Shown: positions 13,401 through 28,400, numbered from the stretch's first letter. The stretch: 64,000 nt of DNA from Cinclus cinclus (GCF_963662255.1 NC_085059.1:10387234-10451233); one strand, 5' to 3'. A program made the numbers and translations. Notes: a model not told the origin generated them from the sequence alone.

Positions 13401-16400
13401 GATGCTAATTTGGAGGTGAAGCATGAGGAGAAGCTGTGATCGGGTTGTTATTTTTTGAAGAATCATAGGCACACAGATTGAAGCTGTAGCCTGTGCACTT
13501 CTCACAGGTTTCTTTAATCACTGTGAAGAAGAGCCTAAGTAATATGTGATGCTGTGTTGACCCTCTTATGGGGATCTGGATTTGGTCTCTCTGGCTGTGT
13601 TTCTCTGCTGCCTTTTCTTGTCTGACTTTCAGTAAAGGGCCAGATAACATATCATCTGCAGTGGATGTGGTCTGTGGCCAGCTGCCTGCAGCAATACTGC
13701 TTCATCTTCCTGCCAGCCTTGGTGACCCTGCTGGGGATGGACTTGGAAGCCGATGTGAGCTTGAAGCGCAGTTTTTTTTCCCCTGGGCAGCTCTGTGCTG
13801 GTGTGGCCACAGGAATGGGCTGGTGTGCCATTGTGCATCCCAAATCCATCCTCAGCCTACAGCAGGGTGTGTCCAGGAGCTGGGCAGCCCCCTGGCGCAT
13901 TTGAAGTACTATGGTTGGAGGTTTTGTTTCAGTTCTTGTGGTGCTCAGCTAAATGTGTCCATCTGTGCAGCCAAGGACATGTGTGTCTTTCTGCTGCATG
14001 CTGAGAAAAGGGTTCTGTGAGGCTGCTGTCAAATCAGAGCTACAGATTGATGTTCCTCTGGGATGGCTGTTCCTGTGGCCATGCCCCCAGATGCCATTTC
14101 TGTGCCTGGCCAGAACATTTGTGAAAATGTTTAAAGAACTTTGAGTTTGAAAATACATAAATTCTGCTCTGACCTTATGATGAATCTTTCATTTCCCACA
14201 AAATTCCAGATTGAAAATATTATTTATTCCCTTGGCTCTCTGCTTCAAGCCTGAAGATCAGCTCAAGGAAAAGAAATCTTTGAAGAGCATGTTCAAAGAC
14301 TGCAAGTAAAACCCTGGTAACTGCCCCATCATAGCATGTTATTAATGACCCAGGAAGGGATGTTCAGGGCTGCTGTGGCTATTTGAGGTGAGAGTTTCCA
14401 CCTGGAGCCATTGCAGACTCTTAATTATTATGTTGTGTAGTGATGAAATGGGCTTCAAGAAAGGTTGGCTGCCTCGTGGTTCTTTGCAGACCTAGGATGG
14501 GGTCTCGCCTGGCAAGAAGCAGCAGAGCTGTGTCTACAGGCTGTGAGATGGAGGGACCTGGTTCACATGAATGCTGTGGAGGGTAGGAGTGTTGCTGGGA
14601 CCAGTGCAACTGGAAGGGGCAGAGCTGTGTTCCTGCCTGGCTCTTGCAGTGGCCTGATCTGATCTGGCTCTGCCATATGACCTGCCCAGCTCTTATCCTG
14701 CAAGGCACTCTCATTGCTGGCAAAAAGTATGGAGAAAGTTCTACTGAAATCCTTAGCTTTTGTTTAAAACAAACAAACTCCCCCTACATTGCTGCATTAT
14801 CGCTCATTATGCCCTCATTTATTGCAGTATTCATGTTCTGGATTGAACATCTATTTATGATGAGTGTGGAAGGCTGGCTTTTCTGCTGGAAGGGGTTCTG
14901 TTTGGAGTGTGACTTGTCTTCACTAGCAGGTGAACTGTTCCAAGCTGTTTTAAAGCCGCCCTGTCATGTGGGAACTGGCCAAAAGGGCTGGTCATCTGGG
15001 GCTTCTCATCAGGATGTGGGCAGGTTCCTCTCCAGCACAGGTCTGCACACCAGACTCCACAAGTGAGCAGAAGTAGTGGTTGTATTCACAGGACTGTCAG
15101 GTTTCCAAGCCCGATGGATTGGAGGGAAAGAATAAAACAGTGAAGACTTCTCCCCCTCTTTATTTGTTTTCCTAGTCTTATTACTTCCCAGCAGCTGTTG
15201 CTATTGTTTTTCCTAACACAGCCAAATCCCTCTGGAGCTGAAAGACAGCTAAACACACTGCAAACACAGTAAGTGGTTTTCTGCTTTGGTATCAGCAGTG
15301 CCTTGAATTTGAACCAGGTTATTTCTGCTGCTTATAGAAATGAAGGAAACTGCATTTGAAGGTCACTGGCAAAAATTATTCCACTGAAGTTTGGCTCATT
15401 AGTTTAGCAGCTTTGAGAGACAGTGAGCAGATCGGAGTAGGTGTATTCCTATCCTGGTGTGTTCCACTTGAGTGCCAAAAAAAGAAGAGAAAAAGCCCTG
15501 TGTGGATGCATTTGGGTTTCCTGCAGCCAAGGCATGACTGAGTTTTCAATGCAGCCTTTCCTTGCTGAAGCCTATTTAAATGCAGCCTTGCTGAGCTGGA
15601 GCCTATTTTAAAATCAGTGGTGCTGCCTGTTGCCTGGAAACCTCCTTCCAGCCTCAGGCACTTTCAGCCTAATCGTAGCCATCGGCACCCTTTATTTATT
15701 TCCCATCCAAAATGTCATTCCAGGTTTCTGGTTTGTGTTTTTGTTTGCTTGTTTTTGTTTATTATTTAAAATGAAAAGGCACAAAGCGTAACCGTCAAAC
15801 TCTTGTGACTTTCTGTGGGAACAGCTTGCTCAGCTGTCACTGCATTGCAGTGGTGGGAACTGGCATTTTAAGCTGTGCAAAGTGGTGTCTAGATAGACAC
15901 CGGGAAGATGAGAAGCGGGGGCTGAGAGACTGGGCTGAGAGCCTGAGGAAGCCCCCTGAGCTCAACTGGTGCCTGCAGTGGCTTCCTGCACCTTGTGACA
16001 GTCTCTTCCTCAAGGGGAAAACCAGACCTAACCAACTCTTGAGTCTTCTCCCACCACACACATGCACACATGGAACGTATCCCAAGTTCCCTTTCCCAGT
16101 GCAGTTGGGCCACCCCATGCAAGATCCACAGCTCAGCATTCAGCTGACTGGAGCAGCACAGATTCACTTTTAAAATACCTGGTATCCTGGGGTCTGAGCT
16201 GTAGCATCTCGCTGTGCTGACAGGTGAGTGGGAGAAAGTTATACTTGGAGAGATCTTGTGTTAGGGGTTGTTTTTGTTTTTAATTCACCTAAATTCTGGC
16301 CATCTCAAAACCTTAATTGCTGACATCAGTTACACATGGAAACTTTAAATGATTGCTCTTTCTACTAAGTTAGTGAATGTGATTGATCCTGATTGGACAC

Positions 16401-19400
16401 AATAGGACTGTTCACAGGAGCCCCAAGCAATGTTTCAATTGTGTTTTTGTCCAGGGAGTCCCTTGGGAGAGTGCTGGGCTAAAATCATCTGAAAGTGGGT
16501 AAAATATGCTAAGTGGAACAGCCAGAAGGTTTGTGTGTGAGGCATGGAAGTTGTTTCAGCTGTTCATGAGTTGTTCTTGTGATTTAAATGGTTTCTTTTT
16601 CAAGGCTGAGAGTATTTGTTCTACCAAAGGCAGAGCTAAAGGAGGCTTTGACTCAAGATGGAGTTGAACAAAGGTTTGTGTTTTGTTTAGCAGTCTTACT
16701 GCAGGCACAGAGCAATACACAAGGCTTATGATGTAATTTATTTTCCTCTTGACTTCATTTAAGTTTCACAGGCAGCTTAGGTTCTTTGCAGGAATGCACT
16801 TTTCTCTCAGTCTTAGTGCTGGGACTTTAAGTTGCAGTAGTCAGGAACAGAGAGAAGAACCAGAGCCAAACCAAGGGCAGACGTTTTTTCCATTCCCATC
16901 TTCTGCATGTGCTGGTGATTAAGGAAAACAGTCAATTACCAAAGAAATTGTGAGGGTGAATGAATCACAATTCATTCTCCTTGCTTTTCCATGGGTGGGT
17001 AAGAGTGCCTGAGGGGCTCCAGGTATGGTGGACTGGTCCCTTGGTTCAGACATCATTGCTTAGTTGTACAGAGAGGTGAGCATATGTTGAAATTCCAAAC
17101 TTCTAGTGGTTTTAGCCACTAGAAATAGAAACTACCCTTCTGTCAGCTCCTCTTTGCTGGACTTTATGGCTGCTCTGCACTTCCTTTCTGTATAGCACAG
17201 GTCCTAGAGCTGCTGTGTCCTTGGATTCTTTTTTCTTAATTCCTAAGCAAAGCCTTTACAGGTGATCAACTTCTCTGGGGGAGGGAGGAAACAGAAGGGA
17301 GAGCAAAGTGCATACGGGGGAGGCAGGAACAGAGAGGAACGGTGGAAAACTGTTTGGTCACAGGCAGGGGGGTCCTTGCCCTGACTGTGCCACCAGCACA
17401 CACAGTGCCTGAGTGAACAAACCTCTCTGCTTGTGGCAATAGCAAAGAGGGGAAAGACAAGTACTTGGGGAAAAATGCAGAGTCTGTCAAGCTGCATTTG
17501 CTGCTGGAGGGTTTAAGAAAATAAAATACAAAACCACAAAAAAGTTAAAGAGAAATGAGTGCTAAAACACGCCGTGGTGGGTTTTCCTTTGCTGATTTCT
17601 CCAGCTGCATGTAGTTGAAGCTCACTCTACTGTTCTCTCTACTTTGGGGCCTGGTAGCTTAGTTCATCTAATTCCCTTGAAGAGCCATGTTTCACACCCC
17701 TTTTCCAGTTGTTGGTGGCTGTTGGGGTGTTTGAGCTGTGGTGTGCCAAAACACAAGCTCTTGAGGACACTGCTGGGCTTTGCAGTGCCCAGGAGGGTGG
17801 GTGATCTTGGTCTCTATTTGCCATTTCAGTGCAGTTTGCTAATCTGGCTTCTTCTCCCTGCCAGAATGAAGAGAAGAGGAACCTTTCCCTGGGGGGCCAT
17901 GTGGGCTTCGACAGCCTCCCCGATCAGCTGGTCAGCAAGTCTGTCACACAAGGCTTCAGTTTCAATATCCTCTGTGTGGGTGAGCACGGTCCTCTGCAAA
18001 CAGGCATGGGGGGAGGTTGGAACCAGGATTTCTTGAGTATCCTGCTATGCCACAAACCTTGTCAGTGACTTAAGCAAGTCAGAAATGCCTAACTCTTAAA
18101 AAACACATTGAATCAAACCAGGAGAATTTCTGTAATCACTGGGGTATTGCTCATCATCTCTGCTGCAGTAGCTTTGCAATAGGAAGGATCAAAGGAAGGC
18201 TGTATATATAGCAAGTTAAGTATTTCCATATGTAAACTGGAGTGGCTGGCATGAGCAGCTTTTGCTGGGTGTGATAGTCAGATGCACCATGGGTTACGTG
18301 AGAGCTGCTTTTGATAACTTGGTCAGTTCTGAATGTAAGCCTGCACCCCAAATCTGAGCACAAGAGGTTTGTGTCTGAGCTGTGCCTGGTCAGGGCTTTC
18401 CCAGGTGTCAGAGGGCATGAAGCATGGTCATCTCTGTGCTTGGAAAGGGATGGGGAGTGTTCCTTATTGACTTTAAAATAACCTCATTGTATTCTTGGCT
18501 TCTAATTTTGGTATTGATGTGATCTAGCAGGCAATGCTGGCTGGAGTACTAGAGACCAATTCCTTTCAGTGATGAGATGAGCATCATTTTTGCTTTGGCT
18601 GGGCCTTGTATGGTGTATGAGGTCTGAAGTATTGTAACCTGCTAGACCAGCAGAAATACATCAAGAGACAGCAGCTCCTATGGTTTTGTATAAACTGTGC
18701 AGTGACACCCTGACAACTTACACAAGGTGCCTGTGCTATACCCAAGTCACTTTTGCATATCCACACCACAAATAAAAAGTATGGCTGAAATTGCCTTTGA
18801 AATTCACAGATTTATTCTTAGCAGAAGGGTAATTACAGCAGAAGTCAATACATTTTTAATTTGTGTCATTCTTGGGTACCAGAATGGATATTTCTACATT
18901 CTCATTTAGCTTTTTTAAAAATCTTTTTGGACAAGAGAAGAAAAGCCCCACCCTGTTTGCCAGTTCCTACTCCCAACAGTGTCCACAACTGAACAGGAGA
19001 ATGTGGCTTACATCAGAAGTGTACTTCACTTACTTCATAAGTCTGCTTTCAGATTAATCTAGAGCACCAGCTGGCTTTATTTCCTTGCACAACTCTTAGC
19101 CACAGCTGGTAGGAAGCAGTGCATGCTCTGCCCCATTCTGAGCACTGAGGTGTTTATGCTTCTGTGAAGAGCAGAGTCTGAGGTGCTGGAACAATGACAG
19201 ACTCCAAAGTCCTTGGCAGCAGACATGGCATCTCTGTAGAGCAGAACCTTTCCCACCCTTCTGCTCTCTCACCAGTGTATCTGCTGTAGGGCTCCTCAGC
19301 AGTGCCTGTCTCTGCTGAAGTGATAACAGGATGGACTGCCTGGGAAAAGAGAGTAGAAGGCTATTTCCTTGGATTTTGCCTCTCTTCACCTCCATGACCA

Positions 19401-22400
19401 GTAGGGCTGTGTGTAGTGAATAAGGAATTTAAATGAGGCCTCTTCTAGGCCAGTGTGGAAAATATCAATCTTGTTTCATTACCAGGAACAGCAGTTCAAA
19501 GCCTTTCTTGACTCACAAACAGCTTGTCAGCCAAATATTCTGGGATACGGGTTTCTGTGATGCATCCCAGGTGTACTACAGTGGCTACTAAAATTGTCCT
19601 CTCCACAGCTTCTCTAGTGCAGAATCCCCAGCAAAGCCAGGTCTCATGGAAAATAGTGTGTATTTCTGTGCTGATGTGTTTTGTGTGATACTGGGAGACA
19701 AAACCCAAGTGCTCTGTGTTGTTTGCATTAAGCATGGGAGGGCTTCAAGAAGGCAGACACCTGTGTGATAATTAAATGTCTGTCCACGAGCAATTTGTGG
19801 TGACCTTCCACAGAGTAATTTAGTTCTCTAATCAACGTCTTTTGAAATACCTGTGGCAAATTCACGCTGCACTGAGCTAACGATTTGTCCTCCCTAGGTG
19901 AGACTGGCATTGGGAAGTCCACGCTCATGAACACCCTCTTCAACACCACGTTTGAGACGGAGGAAGCCAGTCACTACGAGAGCGTGGTTCGCTTGCGGCC
20001 ACGCACATATGACTTGCAGGAGAGCAATGTCCACCTGAAGCTGACCATTGTGGATGCGGTTGGATTTGGGGATCAGATAAATAAAGATGAAAGGCAGGTC
20101 TTGTGCCATATGCTTGGCATTTCTGGGCTCGCCTCGTGCCTAACCACATCAACTGCCTGCAGTTCCCCTTGCAGTGCTGCAGAAGTGTTTGTGTCTCTGT
20201 TAAAGGAGTGGCTGCCTATAGTGGCTCTGGTTTTGGGGACAGAGGGTAGACGGAAATGGGTGAACAGCCAAAAAGAGAGATCACAGGAGGTCTTTCCAGC
20301 AGGGATGGCTGTCCTCCAGGAGCATGAACTGTAAACCAGCTGTCCTTAGAGCAGGGTCAAGAATTATCTGTTCTGAATTTGTCTCATTTAACTACACAGA
20401 CATCTTGTTCAAGCCCCATGTAAAGGCTTTCAGGGATTCCAAGGTGTCTCCTTGGTCATATTGCATTGCTACAGTCAGATGGCTGAGCCCTAAAATCTGG
20501 GCAAAGTTTGATATGGGAAAGTAGTCATCTTCCTGTGCTCCACTGTCCTTAGACTTTGCAGTGCAGCCTCAAGAATCTCCAGCAACCTTTGGATTATAAG
20601 GTCTGTGTGTAAACACCACTCTTTTCCCATTGAAAAGCTAAATTGTTTTAGTCTTACAATTTGTTTTTAAGAGATATCATGGAATGTCTAGAAGGATTCC
20701 TTCAGCCTTTAGATGATTTAGATTTGTGCTCCAGTAGCTGGTTTGCTAATGGGATGGTTTTAGTTACAGGCCAATCGTAGAGTACATTGATACGCAGTTT
20801 GAAAACTATTTGCAAGAAGAGCTGAAAATCCGCCGGTCTCTCTTCAACTACCATGACACAAGGATTCACGTGTGCCTCTACTTCATCACCCCCACTGGGC
20901 ACTCACTCAAGTCGTTGGACCTGGTGACAATGAAGAAGCTGGATAGCAAGGTAGGGGGTTGGAGACTATGGTCCTTGTTTCTGAAATGCTTCTCTTGGTA
21001 CTGATTGTCATGTGAAAGGTTTATTCCTTCTGTGCAAGTGCTGGATTCCTTTCTACATGGCAGCTGAGCCATTCTTAGGACTCTGGTAAAGCTTTGTATG
21101 GCCTGGTGGTTGCTGAGATCCTGTACTTGTTTTCTCAGTGACTTTCCTGAAGGATGTCAGGAAAAACCTGTTTTCCAGTTGGTTGTAAATACCGGAGTGT
21201 CCCTCTGCTGTAAGAATCTTACCCAGATTAGCTGATATTTGTCAAAGCCATCAGCTGCAGCTCTATTGGGTGTGCAGGTGAGGATGCCTTCCAGCTTCAG
21301 CAGTTAAATTGAGGAGTCCCCTTTGCTGTCCTGACCTGTCAGCAGGGACAGAGGGGCTGAGAGCCACGAGAATTGTGGTTCTCCTAAGGCAGTGGTCAGT
21401 GCTGAGGAGACAAGGGCTGAGCAGAAGCGTTGGCTGTGTGTGGTGGTGCACAGGGAGCATATGAGCTGTCACTGCTGGCAGTGCCAAGTGATCTGGATAG
21501 GAGATCACAATATCTTCTTAAAAGTGTAGATATGGTGAGAAATTCTCAAGGTCATCACAATCCTAAAAGTGGGTCATGAGAGGGTCTACTGGGGTTGTTT
21601 CTTTGTGCATATGCCATTCTGCCTTAGGGGGCAGGATGTTACCTAACCAACTACTTGCTTATATTCCTGCAGCTGGGAAGCAAGTTTCTGACATAGTTTT
21701 GGGTGTTCCAGCTGGCTTCCAGGGAGCTGCAGGAGGCTTCAAAGGTCACTAGTGGCAACAGAATCTCTTCTTCTCAGTAATTTCCTGTCTTTCAGAGCAG
21801 TATTTTAGCAACAGGGTGGTTCATTTCAGGTTGGAGGTCCTGTTCAGTCTACAGAGGGACAGGCATGGCAGGTGGGACCCTGCAGGACCTGTGGATCCCC
21901 TCTGAGGGGGCACTCTCTTTGGCTGTTGTTCACGTGCAGCTCTGTTGGACTTTCCTGGTGGGTTGAGTTCCCCTTGTGAAGTCCCTGCTGCTTGCCCTCA
22001 CCACCTAGGGCTCATGGCCTGCTTTTCCTTGGCCCCAGTTTGGAGCTGGCACTGGCTTTCCATTGCAGTGGGCTGTTTGTAGCCTTAGCTGCAGTTACAC
22101 TGACTTCATCAGAAATCTGAAAACTTTCCCTTAATAAACTTGTCTCTTGGTATAGTGCCAGCATTACATATTCCCAGAAGTATTATTGGAGGAAAGCTTT
22201 TACACTATTCTCCTTGGTGCTGGTGATCCCATTTCTCTCCTTTCCTTCTCATTCCCTATTTCTCACATCTCCTTGTGGTTGTCTTTAATGTGGTCCTTTG
22301 GTAGTACCAAAATAAGTCCTTTGTACTTGTGCACAGATGGAAACTTGGTGTGCAGGCAAATTTCTTATATTTCCAAACTTCCACTTTAATAGCCCTCTCT

Positions 22401-25400
22401 GGAGTAATTTTATGCCTTTGTTCTCATCCCCCTCCTTGCCACAGCATGAGAACATCCTGAATTTCATGCTGTGGTGGCTTTATGTACACAAGTGGGCACA
22501 TGGAAATGAATAAGCAAGTGGAGCCCATTGATACTTTTTGGGCATCAGGGGTTTATGTTGCATTTTTGCACTGGTGTCATCCCAGGACATTGGGGTGCTT
22601 TCCAGGCACTCCCTGAGGGTTTGTGCATGGTAGTGCAGTGCCCCTTTCCCACTACAAATGAACCATTTGTGCTGGGGGCTGGTGTGTGGGCAGAGTGAAT
22701 CGGGGTGTCAGCAGAGCCCAGGCAGTTCTGCCCTCTCCAGATGGGAGCAGTGAGTGGTTACTGAGCAGAGGTGACGTGCACTGGCTCATGTCTGTTGCTG
22801 TGTGAGCACACCTGAACCTGCCATTCTTCTTGGAGAGCTTTGTGTGGCCCTCGTTTTACAGTTGAAGAATGGAGCCTGTGGAGATGTAAGGTACATCAGA
22901 GGCAATGCTTTGTTTTGTGCTCTGCTGGCTCAGCCTCTGAGACTGTTTTAAGAGGGGGTTTGTAAGACTGTGGCTCAGTTCTGTCTTTGCTTTAGCCCAC
23001 AGGTGGCATGGTGTGTTGTCCTGGGCAGGCTTTTGACTCTGACAATTTCACTAGCCAGTCTTACTTTTAGTGTAAAGTTTACAAAATCCTGTCTAGGTAA
23101 AGCTGTTGTGTAAACAGAGTTTTCTGTTATACCGTAAGACAATATATGTTTGGCTGAGCTCATGGCCAGCTGTTATCTGGGGTATTTAGTTACAGCCAGA
23201 GAGCAGAAGCATTTTCAGAAGTGGTTGTAGGTAGATGGAATTTGGCTGGCTGCCTGGCTTCTAGTGGGAAGAATATAGGGCCTGACAGGTATACTTTCCA
23301 CGGGGTTTAACCTGGGAAAAGAAGGAGATAAATAATAGTTCATTTGTATCAGATAAGAAGGTGATTTATTGATTTTAAAACCAGCCTGTCATGGGAAGTG
23401 CTGGTGCAGTGTGTGCAGTCGTAAGGGTCCTGGGGCTTGCTGCTTGTCCCTGGATGGTTTTCAGTCAGCATGTGCTGTTTGAGCTGCAGCTAACTGCCTG
23501 CTCTCCAATAGATGACACATCCTAGGCAGGTGGGGATGCTTCAGGCAGCCTGTGCCTCAGCTGTTTGTTTTCTGAAGGATTTGCCTGTTGGCTTCACTGC
23601 AACTTGCATTCAGGAATAGTTTGGAGATGGGGAGGAATTTAGCTGTATTTTACAGGACAGAAGTGCCTGCAGTCTTATTGCATCAGCAGAATTATTTTCT
23701 ACCAAATGACAAGTTCTTGTAAGTTTTATTTTTGGATATGAGGAGCAACTCTGGTCAGAAAAACTTGATAAGGAGGTGCATTTTTGTCTGTGTGCACAGG
23801 AGTTCCCTGTCCTGTCTGAAGCACTGACTTCCTCTGGTCATAATTCCAGCTCCAGTAAAGTCCTCCAGTACATGGCAGGCAAGGGGATACTGAATCCCTG
23901 TCACATTCAGTGGGGTGACATGCCAGTAGTCAACTACATGATTTTATTACTAGATCTGCAAATAGAGAATATTGCTTTCCACCATGAGATGCAAGAATGT
24001 TGTAGGATTTTGCCTTCCACCCAAGACCAACATTATTTGTGTAAAAATAGTGGAGAGAGAGCCCTTGTGTAGTTCTGGCATTCCTTCCTTTTACTGGGGT
24101 TTTAAAACCTGTTCAGGAGCAGAGGTGACTTTTCTTCTTCAGCTGCATATATATATATATATATATATATGTATCAGTTTGTCACTAGTTGCCATGCCAC
24201 AGACTTGGCCTTTGCATGGAAGGTGTGTGGGGAGATACGATAAGACATGCAGTTCAGTAGCATCTCATGTCTTGTTGGTTTCTTGTTTCCAAACTGTTCC
24301 ATCCTTTATCTGTATTGTGAAGGAATGAACCCATTCTAGCCTTAGGACTACACTCAAATGCCATATCTGTGCCTCCCCAGCATTGATGTGGCTATTGATT
24401 ATTGGAAACACAACTTGTAAAACCTCTTTGTGTTGTGAACTTTGTGTCAGCAGGTGTTCACTGAGTTTCCTCTTCAAAATACAAGAAATGTGGTTGAGGG
24501 CACTTGAACCAGCCTTGGTTTGCACTTTCTTTGAGTAGTGCTGAGACCACGGTGGTGACCACAGAGTCTGTCTGTTCTGCTGCTAGGAAGATACACCAAG
24601 CTCCAGGCTCTGCACCTCCTGTGTTGCTATAAGCAGGGCTGAACTGGTGCCCCTTGGAAAAAGAAGTGGAAATGGCTTGGGCCGATTGAAAAGGGATGTG
24701 CGCCCTGAGCTGACCCTTTTTCTGTGGGAGATGGTGAATCCAAGCCTCCTCAGCTTTTAGCAAGTCAGGGAGACACCCAGCTCTGGTCATGGCCCTTTTA
24801 CCTTTGTAAAGAGGACATTGACCTGCTGACCAGTGGAGTGAGCAGCAGGCCTTTTTCTGTGGGGGGCTGTGGTCCTTGGTAAAAAGAGTCCAGGTCAGTG
24901 GCTGGGAAAAAGAGGAATTTATTCTCCCAGATACATTTGCAGTGAGCAAATTTAGACTGTTTTAATTCAAAATAAGTAAATGCTCTTATGTTTAGTGAGT
25001 GCTAAACCACTAAACAGAGGATGGGAGGGGAAGCAGTGATGAAGGGGGAACCCAAGAAGTATGGAAAAAACACTGAATTACAAAGTACTTGTGTTGGGAA
25101 AGCAAAGCCATTTATTTTAATGGGAATCTACTGGAGACCAACTAGTTGCTCTGAATTTCAGCTCTGTAGGACAAAAAGTGTTGACTGTTGGGAAATGTTA
25201 GATGGCAAATCACACTTTCCCTTTATCTGTCTAAATTCTTGTGTTTGACTGCTGTGAATTTGGCTGCTGTTCAGACAGATGAGCTGCTGTTTGTTTAAGC
25301 AGTGGTTTGCAATACCACACTTGGCTTTTCTGGACTCAGCAGCATTATCTAGCACAGGTTCCTGTGACGGACCCAGGCCCACTGTAGCTCTCTTAAGCAC

Positions 25401-28400
25401 AAGGCCAATAATGAATCCCATCACTCCAGATGGATGTGGGATGTGGCCCTTGTTTACTTTTGGTCATGGTGGGCGCTGGGCACAGGGAGACCTCCTGACT
25501 GTGCAGATTGTGGCTGGCTTTGAAGCCCAGGTGGATGAAATTGCGTGGGGTATAGTGACTGCTGGCTGATGTGAAACCAAAGGCGAGCAAGAGCAGCATG
25601 AAAATAAATATGTCTGCTGTATGGCACCCTGCACTTTCTCCATATAATCCACATGGCACACCCAAGTTGTGGCTCATGGAGTCCTTGGAGAGGATCATCA
25701 GCTGCTGTCAGAGCATCTGAGGAGTCCCTGCACTTTCCGCCTGAGCATGGGAAGGCTTCACATCAGCTCAATGCACATTTCATCTTTGTGCTTGTCCTGT
25801 AAAACATCTCAGCATAGCCAGAGTGGATGGGTGGTGACATCCAGAGTGAGCTGGGATATGACAGCTACACTGTCTGCTTCCCTCGCCGTGTGTAACAAAA
25901 TACACAGGTGAGAGAGGGGGCTTTGATTTGCATCTTGTGTACTTAGCACGGGGTGTGTGGTTTGTCTGAAGTCTTGTAGCCAAGTGAGTCCTGGAAAACT
26001 CCTCCCTCTAGTGTTCAGCTGAGCTGGGCTGCAGCTCCTGTGTAAATAGAGCTCCTCGGTGATTTTAGGAGATGTAGAACAGCCTGTGGGGCAGGATCTG
26101 GGTCAGCCCTGGGCTTGACACAGCTGCTCACCCAGCTGCTGCTCACCTAAGTGTTGGTCCTTCCTTCCTCTCTTCTGCTCTAGGTGAACATCATCCCAAT
26201 TATTGCCAAAGCAGACACTATCTCCAAGAGTGAGCTGCACAAGTTCAAGATCAAGATCATGAGTGAGCTGGTCAGCAATGGAGTGCAGATCTATCAGTTC
26301 CCCACAGACGATGAGGCCGTGGCTGAGATCAACTCTGTGATGAATGTGGGTAATGCTGCCAGTTCCATCGCTGCCGAAAGTTGTGACAAATTAAATTGCT
26401 GCACAAAAACACATTTGAAGGGCAAGTTTCATTGGGAATGTCCAGACATGGAATCTGTTGTAAAGTCAAGCTGTGGGTCTCACAGATGCCAAAGGCTGTT
26501 GCATACAGAATTAATTAAAATGTGCTCACGTTCAATCTGGGGGCTCTCTGGAGAAACTTAGCTCTGGAATTTGTTTAATTGAATTTTTGAAAAACACTTT
26601 CCTCAAAATTAATTCCGTCTGTTCTTAGGTTGCTTTGCATTTGAGGAAGAATAAACTTTGAATAAAATGTAACAGTTAAGATTTACATTAGTCTCTCATC
26701 ACTTAAGGAGGCTGACCAGAGAAAACCCAATTTAAAGTGAAGAAAAATTTTTAATCTCTGGTTTGTTTTTTTCTGAAATTCAGAGATCAAATTCAGACCT
26801 GACTGGAGCACATGCAAAAACACTTTCAAGCTTCCTATCTCCCAAATCAGAGTGCAGCTATGGCAGTAGAAACAACAGAAATGTTTCCATGTTAATTTTA
26901 TAAATGAAAAGTAGCTTTTTCATAAAAAAGAACATCTTCCTGCATAGCTGTTTCTGATTAAACACTTTGTCTTTTCTTTCAACACTCCCCCCACTATTTT
27001 GTTTTTAATTCAGTCACCAGTTGGTTTCTGGGTGGACTGGATACGTGTTTTCACCGTAATAGTTCTTTGTTGCTGAAATAATGAAAAATTTGGAGGATTC
27101 ACTCTTACTTAAATATTTGCAAGCTGTTTGTATTGGGAAGAAAAACAGGAGTAATGCTTGCTTGGCTTTTTTTTTCCCCCTTCCTTCCTCCAATGAAAAT
27201 ATATTTGGTCACTTCTCCACACTTCTGGATCTGTTTCTTTTTAAACGTGTAGGATTTTGTCAGCCTCACCTTACTGAAACACCCACTCTGTGGCTCCTTC
27301 CTTGCAATCCCAAGGAGGGTATCCTGTTTCCTCCATGTGCCTGATGCTTTGCAGACTTGGAGAGCACCAAGTACATGTTGTATCTTGCACATGTCCCTTG
27401 CAGTGCCCACACACTCACTGCTGTGCCAAGGCCTGTTTGTGGATGTCCCTGCCTGTGCTTTCAGCAAGGCAGGGAGTGCCCCACTCCTGGTGTTTACAGC
27501 CTGACAGAGGGATAGAATAGAGCAGTAATCACCACAGTGTTCCTACAGTGTTCTCCAGCTGGTGCAGCCTAGGCAGCATTGCTGGTAAGCTACGCTGTGG
27601 CCTGACACCACTCTAGTAATATCCCAGTAAGTAGTAGAGATTGCTCCAATTATCAGAAATTGGTAGGTTCAAAGAAGGGACCCACGGAAGCAGCTCCTGT
27701 GCCTGGACGAGGGGGAGCTAAATGTCAGGCTGAGCTCTGAGGGGTTACCCCAATGCACTGAGTCCCTGCTCTTGGCTCTGTTGCAGGCTCATCTGCCATT
27801 CGCTGTGGTCGGCAGCACGGAGGAGGTGAAAGTTGGGAACAAGCTGGTGCGAGCTCGGCAGTACCCATGGGGAGTGGTGCAAGGTGAGGGGCCACAGGCC
27901 CACCCCAAACCTCCCTGTGTGTGCTCAGGCAAACCTTGACACCTCCCCAGCTCTGCCCTCCACCTCTGCATGAAGGTGCCCTGTGATAAGCAGTGCAGGT
28001 GTGTCCCCTGCAGCCTTCTGTGGGCTGGCTAGTCTTGCCTTTGAATTGCCCTTCCTACCAGCAGGTAGGAAGGTCAACAGGAATCCCTGCATCACGTCCA
28101 AGGGGCTGTGTTGTGCCCTGAGCAGGACAACAGGCTCCTCAGGATGCGAGTATCTGGAATCAATCATATGTGCCCTTGCGTTTTCCCCACCATATCTGCA
28201 GTTTGCTGACTTGTCCCTTCACTTCTGTCAGTGGAGAATGAAAGTCACTGTGACTTTGTGAAGCTGCGGGAAATGCTGATTCGGGTCAACATGGAGGATC
28301 TGCGGGAGCAGACCCACACCCGCCACTATGAGCTCTATCGGAGGTGCAAATTGGAGGAGATGGGTTTCAAGGACACAGATCCAGACAGCCAGCCTTTCAG

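Larger units (their letters stand above)
1476..17864 (+). other. SEPT8: SEPT8 intron 1 (16.4 kb)
   Basis: A very long first intron that separates the ten-residue first exon from the rest. Its first 300 bases continue the CpG island. I found no other gene, no CR1 3' end and no LTR in it. Small items are an 18-bp tandem duplication at 12162-12197, a GGCT run near 10150 and a short hairpin at 17101-17124. Open frames up to 150 codons are present but match nothing I know. Confidence 0.8.

Noticed and set aside
13568..14020. 150-codon + frame in SEPT8 intron 1
   Set aside because: Cysteine- and tryptophan-rich random-looking translation with overlapping minus frames; no family or splice context.
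17101..17124. The inverted repeat as a miRNA precursor
   Set aside because: Arms of nine bases are too short for a miRNA hairpin and the flanks do not extend the pairing.
20094..20334. Read-through of SEPT8 exon 3 into intron 3 as an alternative end
   Set aside because: The frame stays open for a while but the sequence is not septin-like and the GC-AG intron restores the known protein.
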